In this document: positions 8,299 to 17,011 of the stretch, in pieces | How the letters are laid out: each line of letters opens with the position of its first letter | Position numbering within the stretch: position 1 is the stretch's first letter | Source of the DNA: Salinisphaera sp. T31B1 | GTDB taxonomy: Bacteria > Pseudomonadota > Gammaproteobacteria > Nevskiales > Salinisphaeraceae | Assembly: GCF_040361275.1 (NCBI RefSeq) | Contig: NZ_APNH01000001.1 | Coordinates: 898,501 to 962,500 of the forward strand | Length of the DNA stretch: 64,000 nucleotides | Direction of reading: 5' to 3' | Position numbers and translations under genes: made by a program | Notes under the pieces: model-generated | What the model was told of the DNA's origin: nothing | What the model saw: the letters and a program-made list of their open reading frames with translations, nothing else | Databases searched by the model: none

Positions 8299-9651
8299 GT
8301 GAGCGATAATAAGAAGTGGATCGACACATCGATCAGCCGCCGTGGACTTTTGAAAAGCGGGTCCATGGCCATGGGCGGGCTGCTGGCCACGTCGATGTTT
8401 CCCGGCCGTGTGCTGGCCGCTGATGGTTCGCCGCTGGGCAATTATCCGGCCGGCGTGGCCAAGGACAGCTGCTTCATCGGTCTGGGCTGCGAGTCCACCG
8501 GGCCGTACAGCGCCCAGGGCACCGATATGCTCAAGGGCTTTCAATTAGCGATCGAGCACCTGAACAGCGGGAACGAACTCGTCCGTGCGATCTCTCCCGA
8601 TTCCAAGAAGGGCATTCTCGGCAAGCGGATCGAATACGGCAACGTGGACACCGCCTCCAAGCCGGATCTGGCGATTCAGGGCATGACGCGGTTCATCAAT
8701 CAGGACAAGGCGATCATGACGGCGGGCAGCGTCAGCTCGGCGGTGGCCATTGCCTGTGAAAAACTTGCCCAACGCGAAAAGGTCATCTACCTGGCGGGCA
8801 TTTCCGGCTCCAACGAAACCACCGGTGCCGATTGTCAGCGCTACGGTTTCCGTTCCTGCATATTCGGCTACACCGCTTCCAAGGCACTTCTGCCCGTGTT
8901 GCGCGACGAGATCGGTAAGGACAAGAAGGTCGCCTATCTGATTCCCGACTACACCTACGGGCATACGGTTCGCGACTCGATGAAGGAGTTCACCCAGCAG
9001 ATCGGCTGGTCGGCCGCCACCGAGCAACTCTCACCCTTGGGTACCAGCGACTTCAGTTCCTATCTGCTCAACGCGGCGGCCTCCGGCGCAGACGTGTTCG
9101 TCAACATCTGCTTCGGTGCGGATGCGGTCAACTCGATCAAGCAGGCCAAGAATTTCGGAATTCTCGACAAGATGACCATGGTCATCCCCTACATGACGCC
9201 ATTTCTGGCCAAGGAAGTCGGTCCGGAGATCATGCAGGGCATCTATTGCGTCACCGATTTCTGGTGGACGATGGAAGAGAAGAACGATCTGGCGAAGTCG
9301 TTCGTTTCCCAGTTCGAGAAGAAGAACGGCTACAAGCCGGAATGGGGCGCCGAGGCGGCCTATCTGCAGATGGCGATGTATGCCGAGGCCTGCGAGCGAG
9401 CCGGCACGTTCCGACCCGAAGAAGTCATCAAGGCTTATGAGGCCGGCAAACAGCTCGACACCATGCTCGGCAAGGTGCACATGCGCGCCAACGATCATCA
9501 ACTGGTGCACGACGTGCCGATCATCCGTGGCAAGAAACCGTCGGAGATGCGCTCAGACGACGATTACTTCGACCTGGTCAGCCTCACGCCGGGCGACGAT
9601 GTCATGCCGCCGCCGGACCTGCTGGGCTGCAAGCTCGGCTCGTATACCTGA
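8299..9651 (+). CDS. ABC transporter substrate-binding protein, branched-chain amino acid/urea type, with Tat signal
   Basis: The 450-residue product is a periplasmic binding protein of the LivJ/UrtA type (type 1 fold). The start is a GTG with GAGGGGAG just upstream. The N-terminus carries SRRGLLKSG followed by a hydrophobic stretch and the likely cleavage site VLA-A, a good twin-arginine signal. The mature part opens with IGLGCESTGPYSAQGTDMLK, typical of this family, and contains LIPDYTYGHTVRDS and YMTPFLAKEVG. It leads an operon with the permease and ATPase genes that follow. The ligand cannot be assigned; branched-chain amino acids, urea or short amides are all possible. Confidence 0.85.
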   Translation: MSDNKKWIDTSISRRGLLKSGSMAMGGLLATSMFPGRVLAADGSPLGNYPAGVAKDSCFIGLGCESTGPYSAQGTDMLKGFQLAIEHLNSGNELVRAISPDSKKGILGKRIEYGNVDTASKPDLAIQGMTRFINQDKAIMTAGSVSSAVAIACEKLAQREKVIYLAGISGSNETTGADCQRYGFRSCIFGYTASKALLPVLRDEIGKDKKVAYLIPDYTYGHTVRDSMKEFTQQIGWSAATEQLSPLGTSDFSSYLLNAAASGADVFVNICFGADAVNSIKQAKNFGILDKMTMVIPYMTPFLAKEVGPEIMQGIYCVTDFWWTMEEKNDLAKSFVSQFEKKNGYKPEWGAEAAYLQMAMYAEACERAGTFRPEEVIKAYEAGKQLDTMLGKVHMRANDHQLVHDVPIIRGKKPSEMRSDDDYFDLVSLTPGDDVMPPPDLLGCKLGSYT

Positions 9652-9669
9652 TCCGGGGTTAGTCATGTG

Positions 9670-9703
9670 GCGGCCGCCGGCCTGATCGGCGGCCGCTTTG
9701 TTG
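9670..9703 (+). terminator. Hairpin between the binding-protein and permease genes, possible attenuator
   Basis: GCGGCCGCC and GGCGGCCGC form a 9-base-pair stem with a 9-base loop, followed by TTTGTTG. The T tract is short, so partial termination is more likely than a full stop. Such an element would let the binding protein be made in excess over the membrane components, as is usual for ABC importers. Confidence 0.5.
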
Positions 9704-9758
9704 ATGTTCGTCCATCAGGCCGCCATGCGCGGCCGCGTTACAGGTCGTCCCCACCACG

Positions 9759-10664
9759 ATGTTCACCGATTTCATCAATAGTCTGCCGCCCTGGGGGCTG
9801 GTGGAAGCGCAGATGTTCAACGGCCTGCAGCAAGGCATGCTGCTGGCGCTGATCAGCACCGGTCTAACGATCGTCTACGGCACGCTGGGGGTGCTCAACG
9901 TGGCGCACGGCGCGCTGTACACGCTGGGCGCGTATGCGGGGTTCGTGGCCTACCAGGCCACCGGTTCGTTCGTGCTGGCCATCGGCGCCGGCGCGCTGGG
10001 TACGCTGGTCATCGGGCTGGTGATCGAGCGCGGCATCATCCGCTATTACTACAAGCGACCCGACGAGGACCAGATCATCGTGACCTTCGGTCTGGGCATC
10101 ATCATCGTCGAGTCGATTCGAGCGTTCTTCGGCGGGACCAGCCAGAACATGCCCACGCCCGGCTGGGGCCAGGGCGCTTCGCAGCTCGGTTTTCTCCAGT
10201 ATCCGTTTCCGCTTTACAAGATCGAGACCATCGCGCTGTCGGCGATCATCCTGCTGATCTTCTACCTGGTGCTATACCGGACCCGGCTCGGACTGGTTGT
10301 GCGGGCCGGCATCGAAGACTCCGGCATGGTGAGTCTGTTGGGTATCAATGTCTTCCGCGCCTTTTTCGTGGTATTCGCGATCGGCGCGATGGCTGCCGGC
10401 CTGGCCGGGGTGATCAATGCGCCGATCACCGCACCGACGCCGGACGGTGGTGAGAAATTTCTGGTGTTTTCTTTCGTGGTCGTCGTACTGGGCGGGGTGG
10501 GTTCGTTTCCCGGCGCGATCGTCGGCGGACTGATTGCCGGCGAGATCATGACCCTGACGTCACTGTTCTATCCGTCGCTGTCCGAGGTGATGCTGTACGT
10601 GGCCATGGCGCTGATCCTGATCTTCCGTCCGCGCGGCCTGTTCGGACAGGCGGGCCGGGTATGA
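9759..10664 (+). CDS. ABC transporter permease, LivH family
   Basis: The 301-residue integral membrane protein has about eight hydrophobic segments. Family signatures are GLQQGMLLALISTGLTIVYG near the N-terminus, LNVAHGALYTLGAYAG, and the C-terminal VVVLGGVGSFPGAIVGGLIAG, which includes the loop that contacts the ATPase. The gene overlaps the next gene by four bases (ATGA), so the two are translationally coupled. It forms one half of the membrane channel, the other half being the permease part of the fusion protein that follows. Confidence 0.92.
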   Translation: MFTDFINSLPPWGLVEAQMFNGLQQGMLLALISTGLTIVYGTLGVLNVAHGALYTLGAYAGFVAYQATGSFVLAIGAGALGTLVIGLVIERGIIRYYYKRPDEDQIIVTFGLGIIIVESIRAFFGGTSQNMPTPGWGQGASQLGFLQYPFPLYKIETIALSAIILLIFYLVLYRTRLGLVVRAGIEDSGMVSLLGINVFRAFFVVFAIGAMAAGLAGVINAPITAPTPDGGEKFLVFSFVVVVLGGVGSFPGAIVGGLIAGEIMTLTSLFYPSLSEVMLYVAMALILIFRPRGLFGQAGRV

Positions 10665-12508
10665 CTACCGGTACCGCGAACGCAGGCGCCCCGTCGCCCC
10701 GGCCGCGTCGGTGGGGGCATCTGGCAGTGGAGGCTGCCGTTCTGGTCGGTCTCGTGGCGGCGCCGTTCGTGCTGCCCTGGATCAACATGACCATGGATGT
10801 GATGACCCGGAGCCTGATCTGGGGCCTGTTCGGCCTGGGCTTTTCGATCCTGTTCGGGTTCACCGGGCTGCTGTCACTGGGCCAGGCCGCGTTCTACGGT
10901 TCGGGTGGCTTCATCACGGCCTATCTGCTCACCCACGGTGTACTGGAGCAGACGCTGGTCGCGCTGTTCATCGGCACGCTGGCCGCCGCGGTATTGGGGT
11001 TGGGTATCGGGCTGCTCGTCGAGCGTCGCAAGGGCATCTATTTCGCGATGATCACGCTGGCCTTCGGCGAGATGCTGTTTCATCTGGACTACTCGACGCT
11101 GTCGGCCTATACCGGCGGCGAGAACGGCATGGCCGGCGTGCCCGTGCCGCTGATCGGCTCGTATGTCATCCGGTCGAGCCTGGGCATGTATTACTTTGTG
11201 GCCGTACTGTTCTTCGGCGGCTATCTTCTGGCCCGGCGCGTGGTCGCCTCGCCGGTCGGGCGCATGCTGGTGGCGGTACGCGACAACGAGGAACGAGCCA
11301 AGGCCACCGGCAATGCGACGCATCTCTACAAGCTGGTGGCCATTGTGCTATCGGCAGCCTACGGCGGCTTGGCCGGCGGGCTGCTGGGTATCTTCCAGAA
11401 CTATATGCCTCCGGGCGCATTCGCGTTCGAAAGTTCGGCGCAGTTGCTCATCCAGACCGTCATCGGCGGCGCGGGCGTGCTGCTCGGGCCACTGGTCGGC
11501 GCCAGCGTATGGTTGTATCTGCAGGATCTGCTCCAGCACACGCTGGGGCTCGGGCAGAGTTGGAAGCTGGTGCTGGGCGTGATCTTCGTGCTTCTGATTA
11601 CATTCCTGCCCACCGGGCTGCTGGGCGAGGCACGACGCCTGGGCCAGTGGCGCTGGGGCAGAACGCGCTCAGGCGACGATGCCGATGCCGATCAGTCCGC
11701 GCACGCGGTCAACGCGGCGAATGCGTCCGTCGCAGAGCCGCTGCCCGAATACGGGCCGGTCATTCTCGAGGCGCGCGGCGTGAGCAAGCATTTTGGCGGC
11801 CTGGCCGCCAACCACGACATCGATTTCTCGGTGCGCGAGTTCGAGGTGCGTGCGCTGATCGGGCCGAACGGAGCCGGCAAGAGCACGTTCTTCAAGATGC
11901 TGGCCGGCGTGATGCCGCCGAGCGAGGGAAGCATCTATTTCCAGGGCCGGGATATCACGGGCGCAGGCGTCACCCGGGTCTGTCAGCTCGGCATGAGCAC
12001 CAGCTTCCAGATCAATCAGCTGTTCGACCGACTGTCGGTACGCGACAACCTGATGATCCCCTGCCTCGGCCAGTCGCGGGGCCGGTTCAAGCTCGACATG
12101 CTGCGCCGTGCCGAACGGGTGGCCGGTCTCGATGAACGGATCGACGAAACGCTGGCGCTGGTGGGACTGTCGCACCGCGCCGATACGCCGGTCTCGCATC
12201 TGCCGTACGGCGAAAAGCGCCGGGTCGAAATCGGGCTGGCCCTGGCCACGCAGCCGTCGCTGTTGCTGCTCGACGAGCCGCTCGCCGGCATGGGTCCGGA
12301 AGAGCGGGCCAGCACGGTGGCGCTGATCAAGTCGCTGCGCAAGGGGCGTACGGTGATCGTGGTCGAGCACGACATGGATGCGGTGTTCGAACTGGCCGAT
12401 CGCATCAGTGTACTGGTGGAAGGCGAGATCCTCGTCGAGGGGGCGCCGGAAGAGATCCGGTCGCATCCGAAAGTACAGCAGGCCTATCTGGGCGGAGTCG
12501 AGGCATGA
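10661..12508 (+). CDS. Fused ABC permease (LivM-like) and ATP-binding protein (LivG-like)
   Basis: The 615-residue protein joins two subunits that are normally separate. Residues 20-325 form a LivM-type permease (FGLGFSILFGFTGLLSLGQA, GIYFAMITLAFGEMLFHLDY, VIGGAGVLLGPLVGA). Residues 330-360 are an acidic, Ala-rich linker. Residues 365-615 form a LivG-type ATPase with Walker A GPNGAGKST near residue 401, the variant signature LPYGEKRRVEIGLAL, Walker B LLLLDEP near residue 535, and the switch His in VVEHDMD. The reading frame is open throughout with no sign of a lost stop codon. The 3' end overlaps the next ATPase gene by four bases. Known Liv systems usually have five separate genes; here four genes suffice. 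Confidence 0.93.
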   Translation: MTTGTANAGAPSPRPRRWGHLAVEAAVLVGLVAAPFVLPWINMTMDVMTRSLIWGLFGLGFSILFGFTGLLSLGQAAFYGSGGFITAYLLTHGVLEQTLVALFIGTLAAAVLGLGIGLLVERRKGIYFAMITLAFGEMLFHLDYSTLSAYTGGENGMAGVPVPLIGSYVIRSSLGMYYFVAVLFFGGYLLARRVVASPVGRMLVAVRDNEERAKATGNATHLYKLVAIVLSAAYGGLAGGLLGIFQNYMPPGAFAFESSAQLLIQTVIGGAGVLLGPLVGASVWLYLQDLLQHTLGLGQSWKLVLGVIFVLLITFLPTGLLGEARRLGQWRWGRTRSGDDADADQSAHAVNAANASVAEPLPEYGPVILEARGVSKHFGGLAANHDIDFSVREFEVRALIGPNGAGKSTFFKMLAGVMPPSEGSIYFQGRDITGAGVTRVCQLGMSTSFQINQLFDRLSVRDNLMIPCLGQSRGRFKLDMLRRAERVAGLDERIDETLALVGLSHRADTPVSHLPYGEKRRVEIGLALATQPSLLLLDEPLAGMGPEERASTVALIKSLRKGRTVIVVEHDMDAVFELADRISVLVEGEILVEGAPEEIRSHPKVQQAYLGGVEA

Positions 12509-13203
12509 GTCTGCTCGCGGTCGACAAACTCAACAGCTATTACGGCGATTCGCATGTCCTGTTCGATGTCAGCCTGACCGTCGAACGCCGTGAGGTGGTG
12601 GCGCTGCTGGGGCGCAACGGCGCAGGCAAGACGACGACGCTCGAATCCATCGCCGGCGCGATCAAGCCGCGCAGCGGCAGTATCCGGCTCGGCGAGCACG
12701 AGGTCTGCGGCCGACCGGCCTTCGAGGTCGCCCGCCACGGGCTCCAACTGGTGCCCGAAGAGCGGCGTATATTCGGCGCGCTGACGGTCGAGGAAAATCT
12801 CAAGCTGGCCGCCTTTTCGGCCGAGCAGGCCGAACCGCTCGCGCGGATCTACGAACTGTTCCCGCGTCTGGAAGAGCGGCGGCGCAGTGGCGGCAAGATG
12901 CTGTCGGGCGGCGAACAGCAGATGCTGGCAATCGCACGCGCGCTGATTCGCAAACCCGAGATCATTCTGCTGGACGAACCCTTCGAAGGGCTTGCACCAG
13001 TCATCGTCCAGAACCTGATGGCCGTCTGCGAGCGGATTGCGGCCGAAGGCCAGACCATTGTGGTGGTCGAGCAGAACGTTTATGCCGCGCTCAAGTTCGC
13101 CCACCGCGCCTATATTCTCAACAATGGACATGTGGTCTACGAAGGCACGCCCGATGACCTGAACGGCCAGCCCGAAATACTGCACCAGTATCTGGGGGTC
13201 TGA
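12505..13203 (+). CDS. ABC transporter ATP-binding protein, LivF family
   Basis: The 232-residue second ATPase of the importer has Walker A GRNGAGKTT, signature LSGGEQQMLAIARAL, Walker B IILLDEPFEGL and the switch His replaced by Gln in VVVEQNV, as is usual in LivF. VPEERRIFGALTVEENL is a typical LivF stretch. It probably pairs with the ATPase domain of the upstream fusion as a heterodimer. It is the last gene of the transporter operon. Confidence 0.93.
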   Translation: MSLLAVDKLNSYYGDSHVLFDVSLTVERREVVALLGRNGAGKTTTLESIAGAIKPRSGSIRLGEHEVCGRPAFEVARHGLQLVPEERRIFGALTVEENLKLAAFSAEQAEPLARIYELFPRLEERRRSGGKMLSGGEQQMLAIARALIRKPEIILLDEPFEGLAPVIVQNLMAVCERIAAEGQTIVVVEQNVYAALKFAHRAYILNNGHVVYEGTPDDLNGQPEILHQYLGV

Positions 13204-13374
13204 GCAACCGTAGAATCGTCCGCACGGAGTCTGGCGTCTTTTCAAGGCGATCAGGTCGACAACCGACCCGCGTGAAGGCAATGGGAGGCGTTGCCCGCTG
13301 CCTGACTGTCGTTGGTGAGAGCTGCGCAAGTACGACGTATCGAGAGAGTGTGTACGGTAAGCCGGGAGGAACAG

Positions 13375-13980
13375 ATGAAATATCGAGTCCCTTTTGCTCT
13401 ATTGCTGTTTTCAACGCTCGTTTGCGCAGCAGCTGTCGTGCAGGCTGAAACGCTGACAGCTGCGGAGCTGATCGAAAAGGCGCGTGCCCAGTCGCGTGAA
13501 ATCGAAGAACTGAAAAAGGTCATGGACAGTCCGGACCGCAATCTGCGGCTCGCGGCCTTCCAGCTGATGATGGACAGCGATAACCCGGTCTATCGTGAAC
13601 TCGCGATCGAATCCGGGCTGTCGAGCACTGACAACCTGCTTCGGTCCCAGGCGCTCAAGACCGCGCTATTCAATATGAACGCGCTGTATGTCGATCTGGC
13701 GATCGATCAGAACGCACCCAAGGATGCCCAGGAAGCTTCAGCAAACGCGCTTGCTGAAGGATTGCCACGCATCGTGATCGACTTTACCCAAAAACATCCG
13801 GAGACGGACTCGATCGATATCAGGACAGGAAACGCCGGGGGCTCGGAAATCCAGGGGATCAACTATGTGTTTCATGCCAGTGGCAGGGTCGGGACACTGA
13901 CCCTCAAGGACGGGGCGTTGCTCCAGGGGCCAGTGACGATTTCCGACCGTCGGTATATCGGCACCGCGCGTCTTCGTTAG
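13375..13980 (+). CDS. Exported protein of unknown function with HEAT-like helices
   Basis: I do not recognise this 201-residue protein. The ATG at 13375 has GGAGG ten bases upstream. It begins with a Sec signal peptide (MKYRVPFALLLFSTLVCAAA, likely cleaved after VQA). Residues about 40-125 look helical and repeat-like (LRLAAFQLMMDSDNPVYREL, then LLRSQALKTALFNM), reminiscent of HEAT repeats. The last 50 residues look beta-rich (INYVFHASGRVGTLTLKDGA). Its stop overlaps the stop of the convergent protease-like gene by four bases, so the two genes are packed tail to tail. It may belong with that operon, but its strand differs and no shared regulation is visible. Confidence 0.7.
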   Translation: MKYRVPFALLLFSTLVCAAAVVQAETLTAAELIEKARAQSREIEELKKVMDSPDRNLRLAAFQLMMDSDNPVYRELAIESGLSSTDNLLRSQALKTALFNMNALYVDLAIDQNAPKDAQEASANALAEGLPRIVIDFTQKHPETDSIDIRTGNAGGSEIQGINYVFHASGRVGTLTLKDGALLQGPVTISDRRYIGTARLR

Positions 13981-15083
13981 TCCATTAATCTGATACGCCG
14001 TAATGACAGGCGTTTGCTGCCGGACGGATAGAGCTTGATACGAATGATGCGGGCCCGCGTCGGCGCGAGGGCAATTGCCGATCGGCGACTCGACTCGGAA
14101 TACACGAGATCGCCGCCCCATACGCTTCTTGCGTAGCGGAACTGCGCGTCGTTTCCCAGCACGATCTCGGCGGCGACGGGCCTTAAACTCGGATCGACCC
14201 CTTTGGCGTCCAGCACGATTCCGGTGATCGCGGTGCCGGGTGCGACTTCGAAATCCAGCAGCACCGGCCCGTCCAGCTTGCTGGTGATCCACGGCGGCGT
14301 GGCCGGATCGGCGGATAGCAAATTCGCAGCTCGGTTAACAGACGAGGCGGCAGGCGCGGTCCAGGCCGCTAGTGTCATGGGCGACGATTCCGGGCCGCGA
14401 GGCGATGCAGTTGCGCTCTTGTCGAGCTGTGCAGCCGACCTGTCGTCGCTGAGCGCCTGTTCGCCGCGCTCCAGCAGCCGGTCGATACGCATGACCGTGC
14501 CGACCCCGGAGCGTGTGCTTACCGAAAGCAGCATGCCGATCGGCGTGTTATCCGCGGTCATGAGCAGGCTGCCACTCATGCCCTTGCGGAGTACTCCGCG
14601 AGCGGAGGCCGGCCGAATTCGAATGAACTGCTGGCGATCGTCATCAAGCCAGACGACCGGCTCGAAGCCCAGCGAGCCGTCGCCGTTCACGAAACGCAGT
14701 GTGCCCTGGGTGCTTTCAGAGAGTTTCTGATCCACCGCCCGGCTGAACGAGTCGAGGCTGTGTCCGCAGTTACGCGTGATGCCGCCCAGAACGGTGCCCA
14801 TACTCAGATCGCCTCCCAGATCGCGTATGTCGACCAGATCGCCGAGCGTTGCTTGGCCGGCCCCCACATATCGCAGCGAAGGCACGGAGGCTTCGTCGAC
14901 CACGTGAGTGGGCAGAAGTGCCACGCAATGGTCGCCGCGATGCCCCACGAGCGCCTGGCCGACTTCCAATGGCACCTCGCCGGGCTTGCGCACGACCGCC
15001 TGGTCGGCAGCGGCCCAGGCGGCCGTGCCGCAGCCAAGAAACATCGCGAGCACGCTGAAGCAGACCAGAGGTTTGGTTGGCAT
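13977..15083 (-). CDS. Exported trypsin-fold protease-like protein with C-terminal beta domain
   Basis: The 368-residue product has a signal peptide (cleavage probably after AWA). Residues 40-205 resemble an S1/V8 serine protease: CVALLPTHVV places a His where the catalytic His sits, DIRDLGGDLS could supply the Asp, and RKGMSGSLLM matches the GxSGS motif of the nucleophilic Ser, followed by the typical GMLLSV strand. A Ser/Pro/Ala-rich linker (about 210-260) leads to a C-terminal region (ILDAKGVDPSLRPVAAEIVL, then IIRIKLYPSGSKRLSLRRIR) that may be a discoidin-like beta sandwich. It is the last gene of a three-gene operon. Whether it is an active protease is not known. Confidence 0.65.
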   Translation of the reverse strand: MPTKPLVCFSVLAMFLGCGTAAWAAADQAVVRKPGEVPLEVGQALVGHRGDHCVALLPTHVVDEASVPSLRYVGAGQATLGDLVDIRDLGGDLSMGTVLGGITRNCGHSLDSFSRAVDQKLSESTQGTLRFVNGDGSLGFEPVVWLDDDRQQFIRIRPASARGVLRKGMSGSLLMTADNTPIGMLLSVSTRSGVGTVMRIDRLLERGEQALSDDRSAAQLDKSATASPRGPESSPMTLAAWTAPAASSVNRAANLLSADPATPPWITSKLDGPVLLDFEVAPGTAITGIVLDAKGVDPSLRPVAAEIVLGNDAQFRYARSVWGGDLVYSESSRRSAIALAPTRARIIRIKLYPSGSKRLSLRRIRLMD

Positions 15084-15097
15084 GAGCTGCTATCTCG

Positions 15098-16207
15098 TCA
15101 GGGGCGCAAATTCGTGCGCCGGATCAATCGCACTGCCTCGGCCAGCGTGGCAAGCGCCGACAGGCTGCCGAACAGCACAAGGGTTGCAATGACGACCCAG
15201 CTATCGTGTGTCAGGCGCGCCCACATGCTGGGCTGAAAATCCAGGCCTGCGTCACCGTAGCGCTCGATACGCACCTGATTCGACAGCCCGAATGCGACCA
15301 CTTTCATCTGCGGCCAGGTGCTGGCCATCTGCTCGGCGGTGATGCGTACGAAGCCGCGGGGCAGCGCTTCGGCCTCCGTCTCGCCGAGGGAACTTGCGAT
15401 CTGAACGCTGTCGCCTTCGAGAAGCTCGATAGAGTCGACGACGCTGCGTCCGCCCGCGGTATCGTCGGATGCGCTGTACACGGCGATGTGGCCAGCCTCG
15501 AGTAATTCGTGACGGCTGGTCGTCACGTCCTGGCCGATGCGCAGCGCGGCGGTATAGGGAAATATCAGCGACATGTTCTGCGTCTGCGCGGTCGGCCATA
15601 CGAGTACGACGTCGCCGTTGAGCGTCAAGGGCGTTTGACCCGCGGTCTGAATCGCAACGCCGTCAGCCGGTTGTGTCGAAAACGGCGCGATACGCACCAG
15701 CAACCGTCCATCGGCCAGCGTGGACAATCGCACCGTCGCGCCATGGCTCCTCGGCTGGCCGTTGCCGCCGATACGGGCAGTCAGTTCGGCTGCGGCGCCG
15801 TTTTCACTTGCCGGCCGATATGCATGCCAGCGTCGCGGCGTACCGCATCGTCGGCGTATCACTGCGATATCGTCGATCTTTTCATAGATCGAGGTGTCCT
15901 CAGGCAGCAAGTCATGCCGGCATAACGTCGCCTTGGATATGTCCCATTGCGTGAGGGAACTGGCGTCGAGCGTCAATTCCACCAGGCGAGCGTCCGCGCT
16001 CAATGCGAAAGGCCAGTGGCTGCTCTGAACGATGGCATGCACGACAAGCGCGATATACAACAGCAGACACCACGGCAGGACCCGCAACAGCACTGCGGTA
16101 ATCGCGGCCCAGAACTGATCGTTGCGATCTACGAAGTGATCGAGCCTGCGATTGCCTGCGCGTCTTGGGGAACGCAAGCGAGGACCGGGACGGCTGGATC
16201 GCAGCAC
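15098..16207 (-). CDS. Inner-membrane protein with large periplasmic domain, unknown function
   Basis: I do not recognise this 369-residue protein. A basic N-terminal tail (RPGPRLRSPRRAGNRR) leads to a transmembrane segment at about residues 36-62 (VLPWCLLLYIALVVHAIV). A region of about 270 residues follows, predicted to be periplasmic and beta-rich. A second transmembrane segment lies near the C-terminus (WVVIATLVLFGSLSALATLA) with a basic cytoplasmic tail. It lies 14 bases before the protease-like gene and 20 bases after the secreted-protein gene on the same strand, so the three form one operon. It may anchor the two exported partners at the membrane. Confidence 0.65.
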   Translation of the reverse strand: MLRSSRPGPRLRSPRRAGNRRLDHFVDRNDQFWAAITAVLLRVLPWCLLLYIALVVHAIVQSSHWPFALSADARLVELTLDASSLTQWDISKATLCRHDLLPEDTSIYEKIDDIAVIRRRCGTPRRWHAYRPASENGAAAELTARIGGNGQPRSHGATVRLSTLADGRLLVRIAPFSTQPADGVAIQTAGQTPLTLNGDVVLVWPTAQTQNMSLIFPYTAALRIGQDVTTSRHELLEAGHIAVYSASDDTAGGRSVVDSIELLEGDSVQIASSLGETEAEALPRGFVRITAEQMASTWPQMKVVAFGLSNQVRIERYGDAGLDFQPSMWARLTHDSWVVIATLVLFGSLSALATLAEAVRLIRRTNLRP

Positions 16208-16227
16208 GCTCGTTTAGTCCGCGAGCT

Positions 16228-16941
16228 TCAGTGGCCGTCTGCGGCCACAGTGAAGGAAGCGGGCGGCAGGGCGCGGCCATACCGCTCGCGTTCTACAACG
16301 ATCTTGACCGGACTGTCCTGGGTCGCGGCGAGGCCGATATGGCACCAGAAGTCGAACACCGTGGTCCGTCCGTTTCGTAGCGGATCGCAACTACCGCTCA
16401 TGTTCTGACCGGAAACACTGTAGAAGACGTCCGTGGCACCGAAGCCGTTGACCATGAGGTTGACGCCGGAGCCCTCGGCGGTGTTTGGTCCGTACGGCTT
16501 GAGAAACCGCTGGGTGGGCTCTTGGCAGGCGCCTTCGACAACGGAAATGCCGAGATGCATCTGGTCGTATTGCCTTAGCAGATCGAGCGCACCCGACTGA
16601 TCGTAAGGTAGATTGATGGCGTCGCCGCCAATCTGTGCCGGAAGAATATAGGTGTTGCGTGCCAGATAGACGCCATCACGTGATTGCACGGTCAGACATA
16701 CTTCGGAGCCCGCCAGTGACCTCGGCGGGCGGATGGACAGCTGGGTGAGGTCGCTGCCGGAAAGCAGCGTGCCGGTGGTCAGACCTACCACCACGATACC
16801 GCTGACATCTACATCGCGCTGAACGGATTCCCAGAACGGGCTCGCCTTGAGGGTGGCGTCGGCCGCGTAGGTCGCGCTACCGCCCGCTGCGAGCACACCC
16901 AGCATGGCCGTGCATACGCGGGTTAACCATAAACCCTTCAT
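16228..16941 (-). CDS. Exported protein of unknown function, first gene of the operon
   Basis: The 237-residue product has a Sec signal peptide (MKGLWLTRVCTAMLGVLAAG, cleavage near TYA-AD). The mature part contains several Cys (EVCLTV, EGACQEP, SGSCDP, DFWCHI) that could form disulfides, and looks beta-rich. I find no family match from memory. The start is the ATG at 16941, chosen because it gives a proper signal peptide and has a G-rich stretch just upstream; an ATG 30 codons earlier is in frame but would run through an inverted repeat. Two 22-base inverted repeats lie upstream. Confidence 0.65.
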   Translation of the reverse strand: MKGLWLTRVCTAMLGVLAAGGSATYAADATLKASPFWESVQRDVDVSGIVVVGLTTGTLLSGSDLTQLSIRPPRSLAGSEVCLTVQSRDGVYLARNTYILPAQIGGDAINLPYDQSGALDLLRQYDQMHLGISVVEGACQEPTQRFLKPYGPNTAEGSGVNLMVNGFGATDVFYSVSGQNMSGSCDPLRNGRTTVFDFWCHIGLAATQDSPVKIVVERERYGRALPPASFTVAADGH

Positions 16942-16956
16942 AACGCCCCCCGGTGT

Positions 16957-16978
16957 CATACGCTCGATCGAGCATATG
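16957..16978. promoter_or_regulatory. 22-bp inverted repeat upstream of the exported-protein operon
   Basis: The sequence is palindromic over 22 bases, with GCTCGATCGAGC (16962-16973) as a perfect core and CATA/TATG as outer arms; one base pair is mismatched. It ends 16 bases before the first start codon of the operon. It could be an operator at or downstream of the promoter. Confidence 0.5.
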
Positions 16979-17011
16979 AGAATCGGCCTGCGAGCGCTAT
17001 TCCGTAGCACT

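Noticed and set aside
10711..12135. A 474-codon frame inside the permease-ATPase fusion gene
   Set aside because: It is an out-of-frame reading of the fusion. The Arg/Gly-rich product matches nothing, whereas the true frame shows all ABC motifs.
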